A stretch of DNA of 64,000 nt from Sphingobium sp. CR2-8 (GTDB lineage: Bacteria > Pseudomonadota > Alphaproteobacteria > Sphingomonadales > Sphingomonadaceae). The position numbers were made by a program, and so were the translations under genes. Under the pieces are notes generated by a model that was not told the origin of the DNA, did not search any database, and saw only the letters and a program-made list of their open reading frames with translations. Of this stretch, positions 8,959-18,511 are shown piece by piece (within the stretch, counting starts at the first letter, position 1; each line of letters starts with the position of its first letter). Where the stretch lies: contig NZ_JAYKZY010000002.1 in the NCBI RefSeq assembly GCF_035818615.1, forward strand, positions 2,668,501 through 2,732,500, written 5' to 3'.

Positions 8959-9975
8959 ATGGCTCGAACCACGCTCACCCGTTTCCTGATCGAACAGCAA
9001 CGCAACGCCAATGTCCTGCCGGGCGAATTGCGCCTGCTGATCGAAACCGTCGCCCGCGCCTGCAAGACGATCAGCCATGCGGTCAGCAAGGGCGCGCTGG
9101 GCGAAGTGCTCGGCAGCCTGGACAGCGAAAATGTGCAGGGCGAAATCCAGAAGAAGCTGGACGTGATCGCCAACGAACTGCTGCTCGACGCCAATGAATG
9201 GGGCGGCCATCTGGCGGCGATGGCGTCGGAGGAGATGGAGACGATCCACCTCATCCCCAATCGCTATCCCAAGGGCGAATATCTGCTGCTGTTCGATCCG
9301 ATCGACGGGTCCAGCAATATCGATGTCGACCTGTCGGTCGGCACGATCTTTTCGGTACTCAAAGCCCCCGAAGCCTGCGCCGGGCGCGAAGTGACGGAGG
9401 AGGATTTCCTCCAGGACGGCCGCCAACAGGTCGCCGCGGGCTACGCCATCTACGGGCCGCAATCGCTGCTGGTGCTCAGCGTCGGCACCGGCGTCTATGA
9501 ATTCACGCTCGATCGCGAAGTCGGCAGCTGGGTGCTGACCGACGCGGACATGCAGATGCCGCAGGGCAAGTGCGAGTTCGCGATCAACATGTCCAACCGC
9601 CGCCAATGGTCGCCGGCGATTCGCCGCTATGTGGACGAGCGGGTCGAAGGCGGCGCAGGGCCGTGCGGCAAGGATTACAATATGCGCTGGACCGCTTCGA
9701 TGGTCGCCGACGTGCATCGCATCCTCAAGCGCGGGGGCATCTTCATGTACCCTTACGACCATCGCAATCCGGGCAAGGCCAAGCTGCGCCTGATGTATGA
9801 AGCCAATCCGATGAGCTACCTGATCGAACAGGCAGGCGGCGCGTCGAGCGATGGCTTCATTCCGATCATGGACGTGCCCGCGACCGGCCTGCACCAGCGT
9901 GTCGGCGTCGTGCTGGGCGACAAGGCCGAAGTCGCGGCGGTCGTCGCCTATGGCAAGGACATGGCGGACGCGTGA
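8959..9975 (+). CDS. fbp: Fructose-1,6-bisphosphatase class 1
   Basis: The product is 338 residues, full family length. It has the metal/phosphate signature [20 protein letters not shown] (about residues 110-129), the [20 protein letters not shown] region and a C-terminal [20 protein letters not shown] segment, all diagnostic of class I FBPase. It removes the 1-phosphate from fructose 1,6-bisphosphate in gluconeogenesis. No Calvin-cycle genes are nearby. A 220-bp divergent region separates it from terC. Confidence 0.95.
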   Translation: MARTTLTRFLIEQQRNANVLPGELRLLIETVARACKTISHAVSKGALGEVLGSLDSENVQGEIQKKLDVIANELLLDANEWGGHLAAMASEEMETIHLIPNRYPKGEYLLLFDPIDGSSNIDVDLSVGTIFSVLKAPEACAGREVTEEDFLQDGRQQVAAGYAIYGPQSLLVLSVGTGVYEFTLDREVGSWVLTDADMQMPQGKCEFAINMSNRRQWSPAIRRYVDERVEGGAGPCGKDYNMRWTASMVADVHRILKRGGIFMYPYDHRNPGKAKLRLMYEANPMSYLIEQAGGASSDGFIPIMDVPATGLHQRVGVVLGDKAEVAAVVAYGKDMADA

Positions 9976-9996
9976 GGGGGTAAAGGGCCGAAAACG

Positions 9997-10036
9997 AAAA
10001 AAGGGGGAGAGCGGTAACGCTCGATCCCCCTTGCTT
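9997..10036. terminator. Hairpin terminator after fbp, possibly bidirectional
   Basis: A stem formed by GGGGGA-AGCG (10003-10013) and CGCT-TCCCCC (10018-10030), with a GTAA loop and small internal bulges, has an A-rich flank on the left and TTGCTT on the right. It could stop transcription from either side. Confidence 0.6.
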
Positions 10037-10131
10037 CGGCTCGCCTTGCCGGTCTGACCGGCGGCTCCTCTCCAGAAACTTGTTATAGTTGGCGCGCCGA
10101 GCAGCAACGAAGCCCTAGCCCAAGCGGATGA

Positions 10132-10255
10132 CAAAAAAAAGGCCGATCGCAAGACCGGCCGAAAGTTTTAGGAGAGGATGCCTGAAAGGCACAGTCCTTT
10201 TGTCCTGCGGGCTGAATTTACGCAAATGCGAAGGACGAAACCATGGTTGCATCAA
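10132..10255 (-). ncRNA. Candidate small RNA ending in a rho-independent terminator
   Basis: On the minus strand a hairpin GGCCG...CGGCC (within 10141-10161) is followed by an unbroken T run (10134-10140), a textbook terminator with no protein gene upstream of it on that strand. Just before it are a second small hairpin (TGCCT-TTC-AGGCA) and the single-stranded C-rich string CCTCTCCT, which could pair with Shine-Dalgarno sequences. The 5' end is a guess; no promoter is clear. An alternative is a 35-codon plus-strand frame opening at 10179 directly behind AGGAGAGG, but that spacing is too tight for a good ribosome site. Confidence 0.4.
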
Positions 10256-10320
10256 ACGCAATCGTTTGAGAACGCCGCCCGGTAAAGCAAATAGCAGGGC
10301 TTTGCCGCTAACCCGTCCCG

Positions 10321-12207
10321 ATGCACGGATCGTCCAGCCCCATCGGCGCATCGGCCAACGCGATTCGCTATCGCCGCGACATCGACGGCCTGCGCGCGCT
10401 CGCCATCCTGCCGGTCCTGCTCTTCCACGCCCATGTGCCGGGTTTCTCGGGCGGCTATGTCGGGGTCGACATCTTCTTCGTCATTTCCGGCTATCTGATC
10501 ACCGGCATCATCGCGCGAGAGGTAGACGAGGGCCGCTTTTCCCTGCCACGCTTCTACGAACGCCGCTTCCGCCGGATCATGCCCGCCCTGGCGCTGATGA
10601 TCCTGGCCGTGCTGGGGGCCGCCGCCTGGCTCTATCTGCCGGGCGACCTGGAAGGCGTGCCACGCTCCGCGCTGGCCGCGACCCTGTTCGCATCCAACCT
10701 CTGGTTCTTCACCGACACCGGCTATTTCGCGGGCGGTGCAGACGTAAAACCCCTGCTGCACACATGGTCGCTAGCGGTCGAGGAGCAATATTATATCGGC
10801 TTCCCGATCCTGCTGATGCTGCTGGCGCGCTGCGCCCCGCGCTGGCGGACGATAACGGTCGCTATCATCGCGGCGGGATCGCTGGCGCTCGCCATCGCGA
10901 TGCAGCGCGATACCAGCGGCTTTACCTTCTATCTTCTGCCTACCCGGGCCTGGGAATTATTCGCCGGCGCATTGTTGGCGCTGGGCGCAATACCCATGTT
11001 GCGATCGCCCTGGCTGCGCGAGTTGGTCGCAGCATGCGGACTGGCCGCCATTGTTTTTGCCGTAGCGGTCTATGATCGCAATACGGTCTTCCCCGGCGTT
11101 AGCGCCCTCGCCCCGGTGCTGGGCGCGGCGGCGCTGATCCATGCCGCACCGGGGACGCGCGTCGGCGCATTGCTGGGCTGGCGGCCTTTCGTCGGCATCG
11201 GCCTTATCTCCTACTCGCTCTATCTGTGGCACTGGCCGCTGATCGTGTTCACCGAATATGCGACCGACAGACCGCTGGCGGGCGGGATACAGCTTATAGT
11301 CATAGGCGCATCGCTGCTGGCCGGAACCCTGTCCTGGCGCTTCGTGGAGCGCCCCTTCCGCGATTCGCGGCATGTGCCGGCGCGCGCCATCTTCCTGTTC
11401 ACCGCCGCCGCCATGGCCCTGCTCTGCGCGGTGTCGCTGGCGTTGATGGCCATGGGTGGCTGGCCATCGCGATTTGCACCACGGGTGCTGGCGCAGATGG
11501 CGGGACAGACGGACTTCGCGCCGACCCGCAAACGCTGCCATGACAATTTCATGCGCCACGCCACGCCCTGTACGCTGGGCGCTGCGACGCCGCCGGACGC
11601 AATGCTGTGGGGCGACAGCCATGGTGTGGAACTCGCCTATGCGCTGTCGCTCAAGGCCAGGGCACAAGACCGGTCGCTTATCGAATGGACGACATCGAGT
11701 TGCCCGCCGGTGCTGGGCTATGACGCAAAAGACCCGCGCTGCGCCGCCTCCAACCGATCCGCCTTCGACGCGATTCGCGCCGATCCGCGGCTGAAGCGCA
11801 TCTATCTGGCCGCCTTCTGGGCCAATGGCGATTTCGACGATCCCGCCTTCGTCGCCAAACTGGATCGCACCATCGCGGCAATCCGCGCGGCGGGGCGAGA
11901 GGTCGTGCTGATCGGTCCCATACCGCCTCAGCCCTTCGACGTGCCGCGCCGCCTTGCCCATCTGGCGCAACGCGGCGCAGCGGCCGATGCGAGGGGCGTC
12001 GATCGCGCCTGGGTCGAGGGACGGACGCGCCACCTGCGCACGCTGTTCCGACGCTGGAAGGGACGCGGCGTCACGCTGATCGATCCGATCGCTTCGCTCT
12101 GTTCCAGCGGCACATGCCTTATCGAACGCGACGGCAAACCGCTCTACTTCGATTCGCATCATCTGAGCGTCGCCGGCGCGCGCCTGGTTGTCGGCGCTGA
12201 ACGCTGA
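10321..12207 (+). CDS. OafA/YrhL-type acyltransferase with C-terminal SGNH domain
   Basis: The product is 628 residues. Residues about 15-370 form the acyltransferase-3 membrane domain: RRDIDGLRALAILPVLLFHA with the conserved histidine, FFVISGYLITGII, FYERRFRRIMPAL and WSLAVEEQYY. About ten hydrophobic helices follow. The C-terminal 220 residues form a periplasmic SGNH hydrolase-like domain with MLWGDSHG (nucleophile serine) and DSHHLSVAGA (Asp-x-x-His). Such proteins O-acetylate surface or periplasmic glycans. The target here is unknown. The opgGH glucan genes lie 40 kb away, so any link is speculation. Confidence 0.9.
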   Translation: MHGSSSPIGASANAIRYRRDIDGLRALAILPVLLFHAHVPGFSGGYVGVDIFFVISGYLITGIIAREVDEGRFSLPRFYERRFRRIMPALALMILAVLGAAAWLYLPGDLEGVPRSALAATLFASNLWFFTDTGYFAGGADVKPLLHTWSLAVEEQYYIGFPILLMLLARCAPRWRTITVAIIAAGSLALAIAMQRDTSGFTFYLLPTRAWELFAGALLALGAIPMLRSPWLRELVAACGLAAIVFAVAVYDRNTVFPGVSALAPVLGAAALIHAAPGTRVGALLGWRPFVGIGLISYSLYLWHWPLIVFTEYATDRPLAGGIQLIVIGASLLAGTLSWRFVERPFRDSRHVPARAIFLFTAAAMALLCAVSLALMAMGGWPSRFAPRVLAQMAGQTDFAPTRKRCHDNFMRHATPCTLGAATPPDAMLWGDSHGVELAYALSLKARAQDRSLIEWTTSSCPPVLGYDAKDPRCAASNRSAFDAIRADPRLKRIYLAAFWANGDFDDPAFVAKLDRTIAAIRAAGREVVLIGPIPPQPFDVPRRLAHLAQRGAAADARGVDRAWVEGRTRHLRTLFRRWKGRGVTLIDPIASLCSSGTCLIERDGKPLYFDSHHLSVAGARLVVGAER

Positions 12208-12209
12208 TC

Positions 12210-13100
12210 CTATTCCGCCGCCAGCGCATAACCGGCGCGCGGCAACTCCACCGCCAGCGCCTCTACCATCCCCGCGATGATCGCCTGCATCCGCGCCACG
12301 CCCGGCCCGGGCTGATCGAGCGCACCGTCCAGATAGAGCGTCCGATCAATCTCCAGCTGGATCGCATGCAGCCCCTGCTCCGGTCGGCCGTGCCGATCGA
12401 CCATATGGTCGCCTGCATAGGGGTGATTTTGAGCGACGGTCAGGCCATGACTGGCCGCGACGTCGGCCGCCAGCATCATCAGCCGCGTCGATGCGCTCCG
12501 CCCGAAACGATCGCCCAGCACCATATCGGGGGCGGCCTGGCCGGCGGCAGCGCCGAGCGGCGGCATGGAATGCAGGTCGATCAAGATCGCATGCCCATGC
12601 GCCTCCCGCGCGGCGGCCATCATATGGCCCAGCGCGGCGTGATAGGGACGATGCACGGTGTCGATGCGGCGGCGCGCTTCGGCCCAGGACATCGGGCCGC
12701 GCCACAGTTCATGCGCCCCCGGCATGCGGCGGGGAAAAAGGCCGAGGCCACCCCGCAGCTTCGCACTGCTTTGTAGCGTCGCGTCGCGCGGCAGATCGGC
12801 AATCATGCCCGGGTCGATCTCGCGCTCATGGCGATTGAGGTCGATCATGGCCCGGGGCGTTCGCGCGACGATGATGGAAAAGCCGCGCGCGATCAGGGGC
12901 TCAACCAGAATATCGACCCGGCGATCCTCCAGACGACGCAAAATCGATACCGGAACACGGGCAGACGCCAGCAGATCTGCCCCATAGGCGCGACCGGCAT
13001 GGGGAACGGACAGAATGATGGGTCGGTCGGGAATGATCGGTCCGTGGAGGTCGAACGCCGTCTCGCCAGGGATCGGGGAATGCGGCGCGGGGTGATCCAA
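12210..13100 (-). CDS. N-formylglutamate amidohydrolase family protein
   Basis: The product is 296 residues. Motifs of the FGase family are present: ILSVPHAGRAYG, RLEDRRVDILVEPL, RAMIDLNRHEREIDP and ILIDLHSMPP, which supply the His/Asp/Glu metal-type ligands. Family members deformylate N-formylglutamate in histidine breakdown, but no hut genes are nearby and the true substrate is unproven. TTG 13100 was chosen because AAGGAG precedes it by five bases; an upstream GTG (13115) overlaps that ribosome site. The gene is divergent from cpdR, an adjacency often seen in Alphaproteobacteria. Its stop lies two bases from that of the acyltransferase. Confidence 0.85.
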   Translation of the reverse strand: MDHPAPHSPIPGETAFDLHGPIIPDRPIILSVPHAGRAYGADLLASARVPVSILRRLEDRRVDILVEPLIARGFSIIVARTPRAMIDLNRHEREIDPGMIADLPRDATLQSSAKLRGGLGLFPRRMPGAHELWRGPMSWAEARRRIDTVHRPYHAALGHMMAAAREAHGHAILIDLHSMPPLGAAAGQAAPDMVLGDRFGRSASTRLMMLAADVAASHGLTVAQNHPYAGDHMVDRHGRPEQGLHAIQLEIDRTLYLDGALDQPGPGVARMQAIIAGMVEALAVELPRAGYALAAE

Positions 13101-13243
13101 TGCGGCTCCTTTCACCGGCGCGCCAAAAAAGGTAACCCGGCTGGCAAATATTTACACCTTGTCGCATATAAGCGGGCTGAGCGCCACCCTGCCGGGTCGG
13201 ACGCCAAGCGCCGTGGGACGGCCGAGCAGGAATGTTGGGGGCA

Positions 13244-13630
13244 ATGGTTCGCATTTTATTGGCGGAAGATGATGAAAGCATGCGGACCTATCTGGCCCGT
13301 GCGCTGGAACGGTCGGGATATGACGTCGTATCGGTGGGAACCGGTATGGAGGCGTTGCCCCATATCGAATCGGATCGGTTCGACCTGCTGTTGACCGACA
13401 TCGTGATGCCCGAAATGGACGGCATCGAACTGGCGCAACATGCCGCATCGGTCGCGCCGGACATGCGGATCATGTTCATCACCGGCTTTGCCGCCGTCAC
13501 GCTGAAGGCCGGCAAGGCGGTGCCGCAGGCCAAGGTGCTGTCCAAGCCCTTCCACCTGCGCGACCTGGTGCTGGAGGTCGAACGGATGTTCGGCAGCGAA
13601 AGCGTACCGGCGACCACAGACAATCCGTGA
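13244..13630 (+). CDS. cpdR: Single-domain response regulator CpdR
   Basis: The product is 128 residues and consists only of a receiver domain. It has the acidic pair DD (9-10), phospho-acceptor D52 in LLLTDIVMPEMDG, T80 in FITGFAAVTLK and K101 in LSKPF. The close match to alphaproteobacterial CpdR (VRILLAEDD, ITGFAA, SKPFHLRDLV) is recognisable by eye. In Caulobacter unphosphorylated CpdR directs ClpXP to substrates such as CtrA-pathway and c-di-GMP proteins during the cell cycle. ATG 13244 gives the family N-terminus; ATG 13232 would add four residues. Confidence 0.9.
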   Translation: MVRILLAEDDESMRTYLARALERSGYDVVSVGTGMEALPHIESDRFDLLLTDIVMPEMDGIELAQHAASVAPDMRIMFITGFAAVTLKAGKAVPQAKVLSKPFHLRDLVLEVERMFGSESVPATTDNP

Positions 13631-13665
13631 CACTTCGGGCGCTGGATGCTCCAGCGTCGGGAAGG

Positions 13666-14997
13666 TCAATCGGGCACCACTTCCTGCATATCGGGCGTGG
13701 GGTCCAACGGCTGGCCCGCCATCGCGGCATTGAACCGGTCGCGGTCCAGCCCCTTTTCCCACACCGACACCACCACGGTCGCCACCGCGTTGCCGATGAA
13801 GTTGGTCAGGCTGCGACATTCGCTCATGAAGCGATCGACCCCCAGGATCAGCGTCATGCCCGCAACCGGCACGGACGGCACGATCGACAAGGTCGCGGCC
13901 AGGGTAATGAAGCCCGCGCCGGTGACGCCCGCCGCGCCCTTGGAGGATATCATCGCGACCAGCAGCAGCAATATCTGCTGTTCCAGACTGAGGTCGACAT
14001 TGCACGCCTGCGCGATGAACAGCGCCGCCAGCGTCATGTAGATATTCGTGCCATCGAGGTTGAAGCTGTAGCCGGTGGGCACCACCAGCCCGACCACGGA
14101 CTTGCGGCAACCGGCGCGCTCCATCTTCTCGATCAGGCTGGGCAATGCGGCTTCGGAGGAGGACGTCCCCAGCACCAGCAGCAACTCCGCTTTTAGGTAA
14201 CGGATCAGGTGCAGGATGTTGAAGCCCGCGAACCAGCCCACCGTCCCCAGCACCCCCAGCACGAACAGCAGCGAGGTCAGGTAGAAAGTCGCCACCAGTC
14301 CCGCGAGATTGGCCAAGGTGCCGACGCCATATTCCGCAATGGTGAAGGCCATTGCGCCGAAGGCCCCGATCGGCGCGGCCTTCATCAGGAAACCCACCAG
14401 CTTGAACACCGCATGGCTGGCGGATTCCAGCACGATCAACAGCGGCTTCGCCTTGTCCCCGATCATGGTGAGCGCGATGCCGAACAGGATGGCGACGAAC
14501 AGCACCTGGAGGATGTTGCCGTCCGCCACGGCCGACACCATGGTCGACGGGATGATACTCATCAGGAAGCCCGTCAGGGTCCGCTCATGCGCCTGATGCG
14601 CATAGTCGGCTACCTTGCCCGCATCCAGCGTGGCGGGATCGATGTTGAGGCCCGCGCCCGGCTGCACGACATTGGCGACGATCAGGCCCACGACCAGCGC
14701 CAGCGTGGAGAAGGTCAGGAAATAGCCGAACGCCTTGGCCGCGACCCGGCCGATCGCGCCCAGTTCCTTCATGCCCGCGATGCCGGTGACGATGGTCAGG
14801 AAGATGACGGGCGCGATGATCATCTTCACCAGCTTGATGAATGCCTCGCCGAGCGGCTTGAGCTGCTTGCCCGTGTCGGGCCAGACATGCCCGATCAGGA
14901 CACCGAGCGCGATCGCGACGAGCACCTGAACGTACAGCTGGCGATAGAAGGGCAGTCGCGGCGCAGCCTGGACCGGCGAAGATGGCGATGGCAACAT
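13666..14997 (-). CDS. dctA: C4-dicarboxylate:cation symporter DctA
   Basis: The product is 443 residues and belongs to the DAACS family. It shows [20 protein letters not shown], then [19 protein letters not shown], the serine-rich loop [16 protein letters not shown] and [20 protein letters not shown] with the NxDGT ion-binding motif. A final [20 protein letters not shown] follows. It imports succinate, fumarate and malate with protons across the inner membrane. ATG 14997 was chosen because AGGA lies just upstream and the DctA N-terminus starts there; an ATG 21 codons upstream would add an unrelated leader. Confidence 0.92.
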   Translation of the reverse strand: MLPSPSSPVQAAPRLPFYRQLYVQVLVAIALGVLIGHVWPDTGKQLKPLGEAFIKLVKMIIAPVIFLTIVTGIAGMKELGAIGRVAAKAFGYFLTFSTLALVVGLIVANVVQPGAGLNIDPATLDAGKVADYAHQAHERTLTGFLMSIIPSTMVSAVADGNILQVLFVAILFGIALTMIGDKAKPLLIVLESASHAVFKLVGFLMKAAPIGAFGAMAFTIAEYGVGTLANLAGLVATFYLTSLLFVLGVLGTVGWFAGFNILHLIRYLKAELLLVLGTSSSEAALPSLIEKMERAGCRKSVVGLVVPTGYSFNLDGTNIYMTLAALFIAQACNVDLSLEQQILLLLVAMISSKGAAGVTGAGFITLAATLSIVPSVPVAGMTLILGVDRFMSECRSLTNFIGNAVATVVVSVWEKGLDRDRFNAAMAGQPLDPTPDMQEVVPD

Positions 14998-15141
14998 ATG
15001 TCCTGGCGTCCCCCTATTTGCCGTGCAGCATATGAGCGGCCCCTGCCCTGTCCAGAACAATATCGGCCGGAAGAATATCGTCGCGTTTCAATTTCCTGCT
15101 TGCGCGGTTCGCATACCCCCGTTATTGGCCCCCTCCACGGC

Positions 15142-15216
15142 GGGCGTGTAGCTCAGTGGTAGAGCACTGTGTTGACATCGCAGGGGTCGCAAGTTCAATC
15201 CTTGCCACGCCCACCA
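15142..15216 (+). tRNA. tRNA-Val (anticodon GAC)
   Basis: A 75-base cloverleaf with encoded CCA. The acceptor stem is GGGCGTG/CACGCCC, the D-arm contains AGCTCAGTGGTAGAGC, the anticodon stem is CTGTG/CGCAG with loop TTGACAT (anticodon GAC), and the T-arm contains GTTCAATCC. The discriminator base is A. Confidence 0.97.
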
Positions 15217-15220
15217 TGAC

Positions 15221-15262
15221 AAAGCCCGTCGCTTCTTTTCGAGGCGGCGGGCTTTCTCTTTT
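15221..15262 (+). terminator. Rho-independent terminator after tRNA-Val
   Basis: AAAGCCCGTCGC pairs with GCGGCGGGCTTT (one mismatch) across an 11-base loop and is followed by CTCTTTT. Confidence 0.85.
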
Positions 15263-15315
15263 GCGGCGGTGCGCATGCCGCGCTACAGGCCGGACGATCA
15301 ACCAGGAGGCTGGAC

Positions 15316-15993
15316 ATGACGCCGGGCTACGAAACGATTGCCAATAAACGCATATTGTTCGTCATGGCGGTGGAAGCCGAATATGGTCCGCATCTGCGCG
15401 CGCGTTTCACACCTGTGATGACCGGTGTCGGCCCCGTGGAGGCTGCGCTGGCGACGGGCATCGCCCTGCATGACATGGCGCGACTTAAGGCACTGCCCGA
15501 TCTGGTGGTTTGCCTGGGATCGGCGGGATCGCGTATCTGCCCGCTGGGTGATGTCTTCCAGATGTCCAGCGTATCGTGGCGTGACATGGACGCGTCGCGG
15601 CTGGGCTTTACAAAAGGGGTGACGCCTTTCATCGATCATCCGGTCGACCTGCCGCTGGTCACACCCCTCGCCATCCCGACAGCGCGACTATCCACGGGCG
15701 CGAACATCGTGGGTGGCGAAGACTATGCCGCGATCGACGCCGACATGGTCGACATGGAAACCTTTGCGGTGGCGCGGGCCTGCGCGCGCTTCGACGTGCC
15801 GCTGATGGGCCTGCGCGGCGTGTCGGACGGGCCGGGCGAGCTGGATCATATCCATGGCTGGATGGAACTGCTTGGCCTGCTGGACGAACGTCTGGCGGCA
15901 GCGGTGGACCTGCTGCCGGACGCGCTGAGCCAAGCGAAAGCGTCTCAGCAACCGTTCTGCACGACCATGTCTTTAGGCCAGGAAAGCCGATAG
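15316..15993 (+). CDS. 5'-methylthioadenosine/S-adenosylhomocysteine nucleosidase-like protein
   Basis: The product is 225 residues of the purine nucleoside phosphorylase-1 superfamily. It has ILFVMAVEAEYG at the N-terminus (catalytic glutamate region), TGVGPVEAALATG, LVVCLGSAGS, VDMETFAVARAC and LRGVSDGPGELDH, where the aspartate of SDG is the catalytic acid. It would split the glycosidic bond of MTA or SAH, feeding methionine salvage. A SD-like GAGG precedes ATG 15316. Its last 49 bases overlap the 3' end of the opposite gene. Confidence 0.85.
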   Translation: MTPGYETIANKRILFVMAVEAEYGPHLRARFTPVMTGVGPVEAALATGIALHDMARLKALPDLVVCLGSAGSRICPLGDVFQMSSVSWRDMDASRLGFTKGVTPFIDHPVDLPLVTPLAIPTARLSTGANIVGGEDYAAIDADMVDMETFAVARACARFDVPLMGLRGVSDGPGELDHIHGWMELLGLLDERLAAAVDLLPDALSQAKASQQPFCTTMSLGQESR

Positions 15994-17015
15994 GTTACGA
16001 GCAGGCCGTCATGATCGGAAAGCTGGGGGCCGTCGGCGCCGCCATCGAACATCGCTTCGACCCGCACGGGCCGGATCGCAACATGGTCGCCCGTCCAGAA
16101 AAATTGCAGATCCTGCGTATCCATCCAGGGCTGCTGTCCATCCCAGGACAGGCGCACGTCGCAACCGGATGAGCGATCCGCGCAGACGCGATGCACCAGG
16201 TCGAGCGATTGATAGCGCGAGAAATTCTCCCACCTCGGTTCGGAGTGCCGCATGTTGAAATCGCCGCCGAAGATCAACGGATAGGCGTCGTCATGAGAGC
16301 GGTCGATGAACGCCGAAGCTTCAAGCGACTGGCGATCATGCGCGGCGAGATTGCGGTGGTCGGGTGCGCGGGATGCGCCGCGGCTGTTCATATGGGTATT
16401 ATAGATGTCGACTGGCGTCGGGACGCCGGGAATCGCGACCCGCGCCAGGACGATGCCCTTGTTGGCGAGGCAGTCGAGGCCGGCGCAGGAGCGGCGACCA
16501 TAGGCATGCCTATCGCCGTGGATGATCGCATAGCGCGATGCGATGGCCAGCCCGCCACCCGTCAGATGCAGGCCGATTTCGCCACGCTTGATATGGGAAC
16601 GCCCCGGCAGCACCTCCTTCGTCGCATTGCGCGCGCGGGTCGTGCGGCGCGGGCCGGTGACGATGGCGGGATAGCCGGTGGCGGTAACGGCCCGCTTCGC
16701 AGCGCCGCTGAACATTTCCTGGAACAGGACGACATCGGGCGCGCGGCCCTCCCTGCGCAGGGCTGCCAGACGTTCCCCGATGGCGTGGAGCGAAGGCGCG
16801 CGTCCTGCGCGTGCGGGCCACCCCAGACCTTCGATATTATAGGTCAGCACCGTCAGAGTGGTGGTCGCGATCTTACCGTCCGCCTCTACCGCGACGGTCG
16901 GCGGTGTAGCCTGCGCACAGGTCATGGCCCGGTGAGGCAGCGGCGTCGCGCAGCCCGATGCCAGCAACAGCACGGCGATTATCGCGCACCGGATCTGGAG
17001 ATTGCCCGTCATCAT
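15945..17015 (-). CDS. Endonuclease/exonuclease/phosphatase family lipoprotein
   Basis: The product is 356 residues. It begins with a lipoprotein signal peptide ending LLLASGC (lipobox LASG-C), so it should be membrane-anchored outside the cytoplasm. The EEP fold motifs are all there: LTVLTYNIEGLG, VVLFQEMF (metal-binding glutamate), YNTHMNSRG, LIFGGDFNMR and LSDHDGLLVTY with the catalytic Asp-His. Substrate could be nucleic acid, phosphoinositide-like or sphingomyelin-like lipid; sequence does not decide. Confidence 0.85.
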   Translation of the reverse strand: MMTGNLQIRCAIIAVLLLASGCATPLPHRAMTCAQATPPTVAVEADGKIATTTLTVLTYNIEGLGWPARAGRAPSLHAIGERLAALRREGRAPDVVLFQEMFSGAAKRAVTATGYPAIVTGPRRTTRARNATKEVLPGRSHIKRGEIGLHLTGGGLAIASRYAIIHGDRHAYGRRSCAGLDCLANKGIVLARVAIPGVPTPVDIYNTHMNSRGASRAPDHRNLAAHDRQSLEASAFIDRSHDDAYPLIFGGDFNMRHSEPRWENFSRYQSLDLVHRVCADRSSGCDVRLSWDGQQPWMDTQDLQFFWTGDHVAIRPVRVEAMFDGGADGPQLSDHDGLLVTYRLSWPKDMVVQNGC

Positions 17016-17032
17016 ATATGCGCCCGGGCCGA

Positions 17033-17569
17033 TCAGTCGCCTTCGAACAGGATCAGCGCCTGCGACGCGACCCCATCGGCCTCCAACGCCGCCTTGCCGC
17101 CCAGATCGGGCAGGTCGACCGCGAACAGGGCCATCAGCACGCTTGCCCCCTGTTCGCGCAACAACTGCGCAGCGGCGAGCGCGGTGCCGCCCGTGGCGAT
17201 GAGATCGTCGACCAAGATGACCCGCGCACCTCGTGGCACCTGCCCTTCATGCAGTTCCAGTCGGTCGGTGCCATATTCCAGCACATAGTCGATGCCGACA
17301 GTCTTGCCGGGCAGCTTGCCCTTTTTGCGCACCGGCACGAAGCCCTTGCCCAATGCGACCGCCAGCGCTGCGCCCAAAATGAACCCCCGCGCCTCGATCC
17401 CCACGATCAGGTCGGGGTCCAGCGGCCGGGCGACTGCGGTCAGGCGATCCACCAGTTCGGCAAAACCCGGACCATCGGCCAACAGGGTCGTCACGTCGCG
17501 GAACTGGATGCCCGGCTTTGGAAAATCCGGGATGGTGCGGATCAGGGCCGTCAGGCTGTCGATGCTCAT
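17033..17569 (-). CDS. apt: Adenine phosphoribosyltransferase
   Basis: The product is 178 residues, normal for Apt. It starts with [21 protein letters not shown] and contains [14 protein letters not shown] and the PRPP-binding motif [14 protein letters not shown]. It makes AMP from adenine and PRPP (purine salvage). This pairs logically with the nearby nucleosidase, which releases adenine. The start at 17569 has GGAG six bases upstream; upstream in-frame ATGs lack one. Confidence 0.95.
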   Translation of the reverse strand: MSIDSLTALIRTIPDFPKPGIQFRDVTTLLADGPGFAELVDRLTAVARPLDPDLIVGIEARGFILGAALAVALGKGFVPVRKKGKLPGKTVGIDYVLEYGTDRLELHEGQVPRGARVILVDDLIATGGTALAAAQLLREQGASVLMALFAVDLPDLGGKAALEADGVASQALILFEGD

Positions 17570-17581
17570 GGGCTGCTCCAT

Positions 17582-17617
17582 AGAGAAAGGGCGCGGCTTC
17601 CTCAAGAAACCGCGCCC
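17582..17617 (-). terminator. Terminator of the petABC operon
   Basis: On the minus strand an 8-bp GC stem (17610-17617 with 17589-17596) is followed by TTTCTCT. It separates petC from apt and lies 31 bases after the petC stop. Confidence 0.75.
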
Positions 17618-17647
17618 TTATAACTTTCGCCCTATAGCGTCGGGCGG

Positions 17648-18496
17648 TCAGGCCGCCTTTTTCTTGTCCGCCCAGATATTCTGATAGGACATGTAAGCCA
17701 GGCCCGTGGCGATCAGCAGGAAGAAGATCGTCGCCAGACCTGCACGACGGCGGTTTTCCAGCTTGGGTTCGGCGGTCCAGGTCAGGAAGGCCGCTACGTC
17801 CTTCGCCATCTGGTCTACGGTCGGCTTGGTGCCGTCGCCGTAAGTGACCTGGCCCTCGGCCGTCAGCGGCGGTGCCATGGCAAGGTTGAGGTTCGGGAAA
17901 TAAGGGTTGTAGTGCAGCCCTTCCGGCGTCTTGGCGTCCGGGAATTCCTTGAGCAGTTCCGCAGGCTGCGCCTGGAAGCCGGTCAGCAGCGAATAGACAT
18001 AGGCGCTGCCATGGTGGCGGGCCTTGGTCATCAGCGACAGGTCTGGCGGGATCGCATTGTTGTTCGCCGCCGCCGCCGCGACATTGTTCGCGAAGGGCTT
18101 GGGGAAGTGATCGGCCGGAACCGGTTCGCGGCTGGAAGCCTCGCCGGTGGCCGGGTCGACCGACGGCGTCTTGATCGCCCACTGCTTGGCGATCGCCTTC
18201 ACTTCGGCTTCGTTATAGCCAAGCGCCGCAAGATCACGGAACGCGACGAACTTCAGGCTGTGGCAGGCCGAGCAGACCTCCTTGAACACCTGAAAGCCGC
18301 GCTGCAACTGCGCCTGGTCATATTTGCCGAGCGGCCCGTCGAACGAGAAAGCCACATGCTTGGGCGCCAGGTGGAATTCATGTTCCACCGTGGGGACTGG
18401 CGGCTCGGAGACATAAGCCACCGCGCCGATCAGGAAGGAAATGAACAGCCAGCCTGCAAAGAAGAGGCCGACGAGGAATGCGCCAATGCGAACCAT
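17648..18496 (-). CDS. petC: Cytochrome c1 of the cytochrome bc1 complex
   Basis: The product is 282 residues. An N-terminal hydrophobic signal/anchor comes first, then the covalent haem site CSACH (about residues 76-80), the region LAMAPPLTAEGQVTYGDGT containing the sixth-ligand methionine, and a C-terminal membrane anchor (LATIFFLLIATGLAYMSYQ). It passes electrons from the Rieske protein to soluble or membrane cytochrome c in the periplasm. It is the last gene of petA-petB-petC, 15 bases after petB. Confidence 0.95.
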   Translation of the reverse strand: MVRIGAFLVGLFFAGWLFISFLIGAVAYVSEPPVPTVEHEFHLAPKHVAFSFDGPLGKYDQAQLQRGFQVFKEVCSACHSLKFVAFRDLAALGYNEAEVKAIAKQWAIKTPSVDPATGEASSREPVPADHFPKPFANNVAAAAANNNAIPPDLSLMTKARHHGSAYVYSLLTGFQAQPAELLKEFPDAKTPEGLHYNPYFPNLNLAMAPPLTAEGQVTYGDGTKPTVDQMAKDVAAFLTWTAEPKLENRRRAGLATIFFLLIATGLAYMSYQNIWADKKKAA

Positions 18497-18511
18497 GGTC
18501 TTATCTACCCC

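Noticed and set aside
10179..10285. 35-codon plus-strand gene behind AGGAGAGG
   Set aside because: Spacing between the purine run and ATG is too short and no conservation can be shown; the minus-strand terminator suggests an RNA instead.
15088..15276. Minus-strand frame reading WWAWQGLNLRPLRCQHSAL
   Set aside because: It is the antisense of tRNA-Val, a well-known spurious protein in databases.
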